NCBI GenBank assembly: GCA_030549205.1
Contig: JAUKTV010000014.1
Coordinates: forward strand, 310,001 to 374,000
Source of the DNA: Apiosordaria backusii
Lineage: Eukaryota > Ascomycota > Sordariomycetes > Sordariales > Lasiosphaeriaceae
Length of the DNA stretch: 64,000 nucleotides
Direction: 5' to 3'
The notes below the pieces were generated by a model that had not been told where the DNA came from, made no database searches, and saw only the letters and a list, made by a program, of their open reading frames with translations. Every line of letters starts with the position of its first letter. The first letter of the stretch is position 1. A program made the position numbers and the translations under genes. Below, piece after piece: positions 55,157 through 64,000 of the stretch.

Positions 55157-55670
55157 TCCCCATGCTGTGTAAAGTGAAATTCTAATGACCATCTGTGTGA
55201 CGACAAGTACTATGTAGAGCCGGGCTTTATGTTCCAAATGTCTCGGCAGCACCAGTCCAGGTTTTGTTAGCCATCCTTTCGTCGTACGATGCCGGCGATA
55301 ACCTGTCGTAAACGGTGTGTGGCGCTGAGAGGGGCGTCGAACCCCGCAACCCGGACTGGGCCGGAGCTCAAAGGAAGAAAGTGGGGACCTTCCAGGCTCA
55401 TCGTGGTCAAGACCAGGATGCTGGGAATCGAACAGTTGGTGGCTGCTCAGAAGGGGCAGCCCTCAGCCTTGCAGTCGTCCAGCAGAGGAATAAACATGGC
55501 TCGCGAGGCTACTGCAAGCGGTCAGAGTGATCAGGCTAGATTTTTGAGGCTGCGAAGAAAAGTTATCTATGCAGGGAATGAGAAGCCGAATAGCAATAGA
55601 CACGATCGGCCGGTGTCAAGGCTCCGGGAGCTCTGTGTGGGGGAGAGCCCTGGGCGCTGGGGGTTGGCGG

Positions 55671-55684
55671 TCGGCGGACTCCGG
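55671..55684. promoter_or_regulatory. CGG-N6-CCG site, UaY/PCO1-type, upstream of urate oxidase
   Basis: The sequence TCGG, six bases, CCGG matches seven of eight fixed bases of the published UaY site TCGG-N6-CCGA. It lies about 390 bases before the urate oxidase ATG. UaY and its relatives are Zn2Cys6 activators induced by uric acid. Confidence 0.45.
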
Positions 55685-56075
55685 CGCATCCACCTGTCCC
55701 TGTTCCCGGCTCGCTGCTTACACGGGCGGAACCAGGACGCCGCGAGGCGCCGTCCGATCTGCAACTTCGGCACGCCTATTGTGCTGACGTTCCTGCGTTG
55801 CCGCGGGGGAGGGTGGTGTCGTGCTCCATCACACTTGGGATTGGTTTGTTGGTAGGTAGCTTTAAAGTTTGTATAAAGACTCACCGTTGTTCCCTCTCTT
55901 CGTCCTCCCACCTTCCATCTTCACAAACAGCTTCTTCCTTGTCTTGTATTTGAACTCAAATCCACTTTCCTCTCTCTCTCTTGCATTAGCCCCCTTCGAA
56001 GCCGTTCATCAGCTTCTTATTCTGAAAAGCTTGCAAATACCATCAACACACACACACTAGTTTCACACCGCCGAA

Positions 56076-57087
56076 ATGGCTCGTCTTGCTGCTGCTCGCT
56101 ATGGAAAGGACAATGTCCGCGTCTACAAGGTACACAAGGATGAGGCTACAGGCACTCAGTCTGTTACTGAGATGACCGTCTGCTGCCTTCTCGAGGGCCA
56201 GATCGAGACTTCGTAAGCATCGTACCTCTGAAACGGCACCAACAAAGACTAACACAACCTTCCAGTTACACCGAAGCCGACAATAGCGTTGTCGTGGCCA
56301 CCGACTCTATCAAGAACACCATCTACATCAAGGCCAAGGAGCACCCCGTCAACCCTCCCGAGCTCTATGCCGCCCACCTCGGCCAGCACTTCCTTGACAA
56401 GTACCCCCACATCAACGCCGCCAACATCAAGGTCATCGTTCACAGATGGGCCCGCATCAATATCGACGGCAAGCCCCACCCCCACAGCTTCTACCGCGAC
56501 GGCAACGACACCCGCAACGTCGAGGCCCGCATCTCCCGCGAGGCTGGCATCGAGCTCAAGTCTGCCATTCAGGGTCTCTCTGTCCTCAAATCCACCGGCT
56601 CCGCCTTTCACGGCTTCGTCCGGGACGAGTTCACCACTCTCGGCGAGACCTGGGACCGCATCTTGTCTACCGATGTTGATGCCACCTGGACCTGGAAGAC
56701 CTTCCCTACCGTTGCCGCTGTCGAGCAAGGTGTCGACAGATTCGACCAGGCGTTCGAGGCTGCCCGGAACATCACCCTCAAGACCTTTGCTGAAGACGAG
56801 TCCGCCTCGGTTCAGAACACCATGTACAAAATGTGCGAGGAGATCTTGGAGAAAGCGGCCGAGGTCGAGCTGGTGGGCTACTCTCTGCCCAACAAGCACT
56901 ACTTTGAGATTGGTATGTTTCCCTCTCACTATTTCGCTCTGTCGTTGAAACAAGAGCAGCCGCTAACAATCATGAAACAGACCTCAGCTGGCACAAGGGC
57001 TACAAGAACACCGGCAAGGACGCCGAAGTGTATGCTCCCCAGTCTGGCCCCAACGGCCTCATCAAATGCGAGGTTGCTCGTTCCTAA
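56076..57087 (+). CDS. uaZ: Urate oxidase (uricase)
   Basis: Three exons, 56076-56212, 56266-56912 and 56981-57087, giving 296 aa. The introns are 53 and 68 bases with GTAAGC and GTATGT donors and CTAAC branches. It oxidises urate to 5-hydroxyisourate in purine breakdown. The family catalytic residues are all present: Lys11 in Y-G-K-D-N, Thr58 in V-A-T-D-S-I-K-N-T, and His257 in N-K-H-Y-F-E-I-D, each one position later than in the Aspergillus flavus enzyme. The C-terminus A-P-Q-S-G-P-N-G-L-I-K-C is conserved, but the protein then ends E-V-A-R-S, about seven residues early, with no Ser-Lys-Leu-type peroxisomal signal in any downstream frame. Upstream GATA and CGG-N6-CCG sites fit control by nitrogen status and uric acid. 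Confidence 0.96.
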
Positions 57088-57964
57088 ACAACCTCCACAA
57101 TGTTCTTTTCTTATTCTCTGAATTTGAGTTTTCTTCACTTTGCAAGACAAGTAGAAGCTGTTGTACGAAGATCATGAGCATGGCGTTACCCTGGTCAACA
57201 TAGTTTTTGGGGACATAGCACCGACAGGCAAGCATCGGAGATTAAGGGGCGGTTTGCATTTGGCTTTTTGGTTTATGTCTATTGCATTTTGGATGGCGTT
57301 GGCATCTATTAGTTTTGACACATCAAAACATATCATCTTTGATTCACACACGACCTTTTATAAGACTTGCCGCTATATGCTACAAAATCCATTGCAGCAT
57401 GAGATGCCTGAAACCTTCTTTGTGCAGTCCATCTAACATACATAGCACTTGCATTAGGTCCTTCGAGGCTTCACCAAGATCAGATGTATGCATATGCCAG
57501 TGTTACTCGTGCCTCTAAACCACCGTTACATAGATATTCAGCGTCCAATCCAACCTTTGATAGAATGAGTCATGTTCTCGAGATATGACGCCTCGACAAA
57601 ATGAAAGGCATTCTGGTTGGTATCTTGAAGAAATTATTTGTATGCCGCTTGTTTTCTTGAGTGGGCGGTCTAATAGACCATGAGAAGGTATGGTCGCTCA
57701 AAAGTTTCCTGGTTAATGAGCCGCTCTTTATATAATTGTGGTCAACAAAGACAAAGGCATGCTCTCATATATCAGATTCAGGAGTGGGAAAATGCAACCA
57801 ATCTTCTTGATAATACATCGACTCGGAATAATCCCCCAAGTCTCCATCATGTACAATGCAACATATCCACAAGTGCTTTCCCCCCCAGATATGTCTAACC
57901 CAGTTTCCATTCCAAAATTTTACTCTTATCGTTACAAACTCGTTCCCTCTCCCCTTGAATTCCT
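57088..57964. other. Convergent 3' regions
   Basis: Between urate oxidase (+) and the uL13m gene (-), which converge. No further gene seen. Confidence 0.55.
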
Positions 57965-58577
57965 TTACGCTGAAATAGTAGCCTTATCCCCCTCCCTAAC
58001 CGCCTTGACAATGTCCTCCCACCCCGTCTCACCGACCTTCGCCCCCCAAACCTGATGATATTTTGCTTATAAGGATGCGCGTCTCCCTCAAAAGCCTTCA
58101 ACCTCGCCAACCTCTTGTCCCGCAACCTGTTCTTGGGGAGCATGCCACTAACAGCCTTCCTCAGCACCTCCGCCCCGCCAAACTTGTCCATCAGCACATC
58201 CATCGTGATCGTCCTCAGCGAACCGGGCCTCGTGTTGTGGCGGTAGTATGTCTTCCTCCACTTCTTGTGACCGGTGGTGTACAAGGCCGCGCAGTTGGTG
58301 ACAACGACGTAGTCACCGCAGTCGGTGGAGGGGTCCCAGATAGGCTTGTGCTTGCCCATGAGGATCATCGCAATACGGGAAGCGAGACGACCGAGGGAAG
58401 GAGGGGTGACGGCTTCCGGGGGGGACTTGACAGTTGAGAGGCTTGGGTGGGGGGTGGAGGCGGAGATGTGGTGCCATACTCTTGAGTAGGCTAGGCGGGT
58501 CTAGCCAGAGCATGTCAGTTGAAAGCTCAGAAGAAGCGAGGTAGAAGACAACATACAGAGCCTATGGTTTGAGACAT
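57965..58577 (-). CDS. MRPL23: Mitochondrial large-subunit ribosomal protein uL13m (one-base frame break)
   Basis: Two minus-strand exons, 58577-58557 (seven codons, MSQTIGS) and 58500-57965. The 56-base intron has a GTATGT donor, a CTGAC branch and a GCTAG acceptor and leads into T-R-L-A-Y-S-R-V-W-H-H. The uL13 core is clear: G-R-L-A-S-R-I-A, G-K-H-K-P-I-W, G-D-Y-V-V-V-T-N, Y-R-H-N-T-R-P-G and M-L-P-K-N-R-L-R. It is a structural protein of the mitochondrial 54S subunit. After H-P-Y-K-Q-N-I-I-R-F-G-G the frame breaks at a run of six C on the plus strand (58042-58047). One more base restores A-K-V-G-E-T-G-W-E-D-I-V-K and a stop at 57967, giving 185 aa. Without it the reading becomes Arg-rich and runs about 25 codons further, which does not look like the family. 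Confidence 0.9.
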
Positions 58578-59209
58578 TGCGACGGTTTTGTGGTGAAAGT
58601 GAAGCAATCAAGCCCCCGGGAACAAGTCCCTCATTAACTGTCGCACCAAGAAAGAGGGCGACTTTTTAATCTCAATTGAACCTCCTTCCGCAAGGGGTAT
58701 CAAAGTATTTTGGGGTGAGTCAGCGGGAGGGGTGTCAATCGAGCTGGTCGTTGGGGTTGGAGTCGCGATTGTCGGTAGGGTCCGGTCAATTGGGTCCAAA
58801 AAATTGTCCAGGTCCCTCACCGTCGGTGAGCGGTGACCTTACCGAGGACATGGGATTCGCTATGCACGGGCCACAAAAAGCGAGAGGTGGATCCCCAGAA
58901 ACAACTGGAACCCATGCCGCCCACTTGCCCCGCGGTTGGGGAGCTTGAAACTGCCCCGCGATCGATGAGCTGATGGAGAGCGGCGAAGACATAACGGAAT
59001 TATTATTTAACAAGAGTTGGATTTCAAAGCAAGTCCCTTAAGAAGAGACTCATACTAAATCCATTCAATCGTGATATCTCCACATTCTTGCATTTCATCA
59101 TTAAAACAAGGGTGACTCTGAGAATCCCTTTGCTTACATCTTTCTCACATCTTGCTCATCGAGTCATCTCACCCCTCTGAATCAAACTTGTTAGTTGGTT
59201 GGCCGTTTG
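58578..59209. promoter_or_regulatory. Bidirectional promoter of uL13m and CCS1
   Basis: 632 bases between two divergent starts. It must hold both promoters. No gene seen. Confidence 0.55.
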
Positions 59210-60423
59210 ATGCCTCCTATTCCCAAATTCAACTTCACAAAATCAAGTATATACGGACTCAGTAGTATTGCACTCATTACATCTGCAGGTGCATACACCT
59301 ATCGACAGCAGTCTTTCTATCTGCAGCAGCAGCAGCGATCCCAGTCGCCAATATTGCCGGAGAAAGTGAATTCAAATTTAGGGACAATTTCAACAGCAGC
59401 ACCTTCAAAAATGGCCGTTACCACCCCTTTTCAGGTAGGCTGTTACACAATCCAAGAAGAAAAACAAGTTATGAGGGCTAACCACAACTCTGAAAACATG
59501 TAGACACTCTTCGCAGTGCCCATGCATTGCGAAAGTTGCGCCAAGGACATTTCTCAAGCCTTGCACAAGCTGCCCGGTATCACAAAGGTTGAGCCCAATG
59601 TCAAAGAGCAGCTGGTGACCATTGAAGGGACCGGTAAGCAGCTTTCAAGAGCTGTTTTCCTCAGGGCATGAACTTACATACCGTTCGTCCGAATAGCACC
59701 ACCGTCAGCCATCATCGATGCCATCGAATCCACTGGACGGGATGCCATCCTCCGTGGATCAGGTGCCTCAAACAGTGAGTTTTCACTTTCATATCCCGTC
59801 CTATCTAGCTTCATGTTACTCACACCATTCCACACTCCCCAGGCGCGGCAGTAAGCATCCTAGAAACCTACTACCACCGCTCCGTCCAAGAAGCCGCCGC
59901 CTCCGCCTCCGCAAGCAAACCCGTCGGCAGCTGGATCAACCAAAGGCTCGTCCGTGGCCTGGCCCGAATGGTCCAAGTCAGTCCCACAGAAACAGTAGTC
60001 GACCTCACCATCCGCGGTCTCTCACCAGGCAAATACCGCGCCACCATCCGCGCCTACGGAAACCTCCAAGATGGAGTGACGTCTGCCGGGCCAGTCTGGA
60101 GCGGAACCAGCAGCAGCACTGACAACGAAACAAAAGCCGCGCCTCCTGGGATCCTGGGGACAGTAGAAATAGGATCAGACGGACGGGGAACCGCCTTCCT
60201 CAACCACCCTTTCCAGGTGTGGGAGGTCATCGGCCATGCGCTGGTCATCTCGCCCAATGACGAAAGTGACGAGGGGAAACCCCTGAAGAATGATGAGAAT
60301 ACCGTGGTTGGGATTATTGCGAGGAGTGCGGGGGTTTGGGATAACGACAAGACTGTTTGCTCCTGCACGGGCAAGACCCTGTGGGAGGAAAGGAAGGATG
60401 AGGTGTCCAAGGGGATGCTGTGA
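59210..60423 (+). CDS. CCS1: Copper chaperone for superoxide dismutase
   Basis: Four exons, 59210-59434, 59504-59633, 59697-59774 and 59843-60423, giving 337 aa. The introns are 69, 63 and 68 bases. From residue 68 (M-A-V-T-T-P-F-Q) the protein has the normal CCS layout: a heavy-metal-associated domain with the copper site M-H-C-E-S-C, a superoxide-dismutase-like domain (L-T-I-R-G-L-S-P-G-K-Y and I-A-R-S-A-G-V-W-D-N), and a C-terminal C-S-C motif that passes copper and makes the disulfide in SOD1. Upstream of residue 68 the frame adds 67 residues with a hydrophobic segment (about 14-31) and then a Gln-rich stretch. The alternative ATG at 59411 gives a standard 270-aa CCS. Both starts are in the same exon, so alternative initiation could make two forms. 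Confidence 0.92.
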
Positions 60424-63400
60424 TCGGAAACTTGGAAAAGGGATGGATCATGGGGAAGGGGGGCTTGTTTCGAACAGAAAAGTGATTCTTTTGCCAAGAT
60501 ATGATGTAAAACAATTAAGCTTACTTTGAACAAGATGGGATCCTTACGAATGACGAGTGTATCTCAAGCCTGTCGGAGCCGCAGGGCGGACTTGGGTATG
60601 GCTAACCGCGGAGTTTGTAAGGTCTTCGATTTTGACAGACCAGGGTTGACTGGTGGTGAGACTGAGGTGGCCGCCACAAGGAGGCGGCCTGTTTCATGAA
60701 ACACACAAAATTCCCATCCTGACACAATGGGATTGTGTCGATTTTCCGATGTACGGGCTTACTCTCCGTATACTAACAGAAAATCATAGAAGGGTGATCA
60801 TCTTCTTTTCCCCTTCTGTTTTATTCCTGTGCTTCTGCGGGTTGGTGAAAATCACAGGATTTTGGGTGTGAGAGTGGTAGGATGTTCGGACTCTCTTAAC
60901 GTAGATCATGCACGAGGAGAAACACACACCTGCTAGGTCGCTGGGATTGGTCCCGGGGGCAGCCCCCACGCCTCCGGGAGCCGGAAAGGAGGGTGTCGAG
61001 AAACATGAGACGAAGAAGGGGGATGTAAGATGGGGCCAAAAAACCGAGAGGGATCCTTGTGCACAACGAAGTGCGAACAACTCCTGATGCTCTGTGATAG
61101 GGGGTTTCAACCGTTGCCTGGATTTGTGTATCCATCTTTACTAGTTGTCAGTATTGCAGCGGTAGTACGAGTATGGTGCATGACAGCGACGCCCCGTCAG
61201 GTAGCAATCTGCAAAGTTGATTTGCCTGGGCCTCGCGCATTAGCCGGTCGAATATCACAGCAGCCGGCAGCCCGGGTCGCCATTGCAACTGTTCAGCCGT
61301 GGACCTGCATTTGGAGATCGGTAGTGTAGAATAGTTGTCGACATAAAGCTGCTCGGAGATGTTGTAACTTACAAGGTGACTTCAGATTGCTAAGTCTCTG
61401 CTGTATTGGTTCAACGCTTCCGTCTCAAGATAGTGACGCCGAAAATAACTTTTTAGTGGGTTTCGATTCCCTGATATTATTCACTGTCTGGTATTGAGCT
61501 TTTTGCAGGGAAGAAAGAAAAGGTCTGTGAGTGTGTCCAAACATCAGATGTGAAGTTGAACTGCCGTAGCCTGAAGCCTGAAGTTGAAGCGAGTTTCGCC
61601 TATCCCCCCAACTTTGTTCAGTGCCATCCTGGAAGATCCACAGTTTGTGCTCGGACCCCACTGCCGATCGGCACGCAAAGACGGGAGGGGCCGAGAACTT
61701 TGAACTGCTGAAAATTGTTAGTGACCGTTTTCTGGACGACAGCCCATCAGATTTTCAGAGCTGGCCTCAATCACAGCGAGTACGAAGTCCAACACCACAT
61801 CACATGCTGGGTTCAGGAGAATCGAGGTTACACAGACTCGTCACGGGCATCCAGCACTTGCTTCCGGCCCTTTTTCTCTCCAGGTTTAATTTGAAAATCT
61901 TTGGGTGGCATCTGACACCTGGATCTTGCTCCACTGCGGCGTCCTGTTCCCTTTTCGGTCTCTGCATTTCCCTTCTCAACGCAACCGCAACATAAGTGGA
62001 CGTTGGCTTTCTCCGTCACCTCCACATGGCGTAGTAACCGAGTGCTTGGAACAGATTCGTTAGCGTTCTGTTCCCGGCTTTGACTCCAGAGCCTCTCGAG
62101 TTTCGATTCGCACGCAGTGAACAAGATGAGATAATCCTCCCGCGCCGAGCTGTGAACGACACCATAAATAAACTTGTGATGACACCATTGGAAGACCGTC
62201 TGCCATTGCGTGCGTCACTGTCACTATCACAAGGCCGACTTATGCATAGGTCAGCAGCACATGGTCACAATTCTTCAAGAAGACTTGTGCAGGCTCTTGG
62301 TATCAAGAATAGAATATCGACCGACAGAAGCTCGATGTTGGCCGTGTGATGGCACCACTAACCGACAGGAAGATGGAAGAGATCAGTTCAGATGGATTTC
62401 CTGAGCGCTTATTGCAACATGATGCCCAACTGTCGGAGGAACGGCGCCAGCAGAAGCCGGCAACTTGCTTGATTGGGCACATGATAATGTTGGCAGTTCA
62501 AAGCATGTCGAAACGGCCGAAGGGAGTATCGGGTTCTACGATCATAGGGCAGGCTTTGTATCGGGAAGTTAAGATTCAGATCTTGTTCTGTAATCTGCAG
62601 AGGATCACCAGCCAGCCATGAACTTGTTGGAGTGTCGCACAGTGGTCTTCGGCTTTCGATGTGAGGTTGAGAGGTGGGGGGCCGTCCGTGTGTGGAGTGT
62701 GGAGGTTGAATTAACCGCCCTGCAACGCAGGGGTTACGTTAGGTGTGGGGCTGGCCCAATCAACGGTCGCCCAGGGTGCTCTGGAACACTTGGTGCATGA
62801 GAGACGCCAGCTTGTGATTCGCAGGGGTGCCAAAGACTTTGTGACAGACAATGGCATTGCATTGACCCCTAAGAGTCTCACAGACACAGTCAACCGCCCA
62901 GCCAAGACTTCGACGACTGGTTCATGAGAAAAAGTCTCATGCGCAATTTCAAGAGGCTATCATCGCATTCTACCAGACGGGAAAGCTCCCATTTGCCGGT
63001 CTTAAAGGTGGCTCAATCTCGCAAACGGCCGCCAAAAGGACAGGCCGAACATGTCATCGGATGGCTGAGCTGTCGTTGTGCTGCTTGATGTACCAGTCAT
63101 CAACCGTCTCTAGCTGGCCATCTTTCATCCCATGAGGTATTCTGAGGCGAGTCTCTGCCTGCCATGTCTGATACTGACACTGGATGACAGCCAGTGACAG
63201 CAACTCACAGGTCAGATGGCAGGCGTCGTCCACGAGCTGAAGAAGCGGCCCAGGCACAGCAACCTTGACGCATGGCTGCAAATGGCGCCGCCGCCAGTGA
63301 CGTCCGCACCCTGTCGATCTGGTGAGCCTCGACAGGGGGCCGTTCGATCCCTGGCACTATGCTCTGCATCCTCTGCTCGGAGCCTCCCAGCGACAGCCGG

Positions 63401-64000
63401 ACGCTTACGATGATGGTTCGACGACAGTGGTGAAAACATTCGATGGACCATCTCGCCAACACAGATGGTATATACGTGTTCCATTCTTGCTTCTACCATT
63501 GGGCCTCCTCCAGGCCCTACCACCGGAGCGATCGGACAAGGAGGAGCCTCAGATTTGCACAGCTGTTGGGACATTGAATCCGTATGCCATCCCGTGTACC
63601 AAAAGAATTGAACAATCCCAAACAAGACATTTCCCCTGCCCCTATTCCTTTTCTTCTTTCGACCAGTCTCGGATGTTTCTTCTTGCGTGCCCCTTGGCCA
63701 GTGCCCCTTGGGATAGCAGCTCCACTGGGAGAGACAGTGCTCGAAGGTTGAAAGGGGAACCCTGTCGCCTGTAACAGTGGGCTTCAGAAACCTCCACAAC
63801 CCAGGCCTCATTCACGTTTTGTAAAGCCAGCCCGGACCTGGCAAGCCAAGTTTCTCGGGGGGCCTGCATGATCAGCTCCCCCAGTTTGGCCGTCCCCAAA
63901 CAAGCCCACGAGTTGATTCCTCGCTTCTGGCGGACAGCGTCCGAAAAAGAGGCCCTTCCCGCACTCGACCTGCTCATCGGTGCTGGCTGCTATCCAATTC
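60424..64000. other. Gene-free right end
   Basis: Past the CCS1 3' end I find no supported gene. Open frames up to 199 codons (63212-63811, -) overlap others on both strands and show no motif. A gene beginning beyond 64000 could have its upstream region here. Confidence 0.45.

Larger units (their letters stand above)
54441..56075. promoter_or_regulatory. Divergent promoter between RICTOR and urate oxidase
   Basis: Contains the probable missing first exon and promoter of RICTOR and the promoter of urate oxidase. Just before the urate oxidase start the plus strand is strongly CT-rich (55880-55990), common in fungal leaders. I found no tRNA gene here despite two TTCGA-like stretches near 55330 and 55425. 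Confidence 0.5.

Noticed and set aside
55329..55432. TTCGA-like stretches resembling a tRNA T-arm
   Set aside because: The stems do not pair properly and no matching acceptor or A-box lies at the right distance.
63212..63811. 199-codon open frame near the right end, minus strand
   Set aside because: No recognisable features, and an equally long frame overlaps it on the plus strand.

Overview
This window is nuclear DNA of a filamentous ascomycete, most likely a sordariomycete in or near the Sordariales. The evidence is short introns of 50-120 bases with GTRNGT donors and CTRAC-type branch sites, a Con7-type C2H2 regulator, a fungal RICTOR with polyglutamine tracts, and the family mix. Genus and species cannot be read from it. 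I support 13 protein genes plus one weak gene relic. I saw no tRNA, rRNA or CRISPR and no recognisable intact transposon.

Layout, left to right: a Myb/SANT protein (3.1-4.4 kb, +) with a structured 3' region; an empty 5.4 kb stretch holding two strong hairpins; a RAD26/CSB-like SNF2 ATPase (+) and a hemerythrin-like HHE protein (+); a Mpv17/PMP22-like membrane protein (-); an unrecognised Cys-cluster protein (+); a small unknown protein lying 44 bases downstream of the ESCRT-II gene SNF8/VPS22 (both -); the splicing factor AAR2 (-); a 4 kb gap; the CON7-like regulator (-); a gap of about 14 kb, possibly with a decayed gene near 42 kb; the DEAD-box helicase DBP2 (-) with a 506-base structured intron; THI20-type thiamine salvage (-); the TORC2 subunit RICTOR (-); urate oxidase (+) behind GATA and CGG-N6-CCG sites; mitochondrial ribosomal protein uL13m (-); and the copper chaperone CCS1 (+).

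The genes are unrelated housekeeping and regulatory functions, not a cluster. I found no convincing new multi-gene system. The most interesting signals are RNA-level or structural: the DBP2 intron, the tight SNF8/small-gene pair, the perfect 14-bp intergenic hairpin, the 3' structure after the Myb gene, a urate oxidase with no visible peroxisomal signal, and a CCS1 with a membrane-like N-terminal extension.

Quality warning: the CON7-like, THI20-like and uL13m genes each need the same single-base correction (one base short, equivalent to a -1 shift) in a G/C run. In two of them the run is exactly six. Homopolymer undercalls are the simplest reading, since uL13m should be needed for respiration, but the shared pattern deserves checking.
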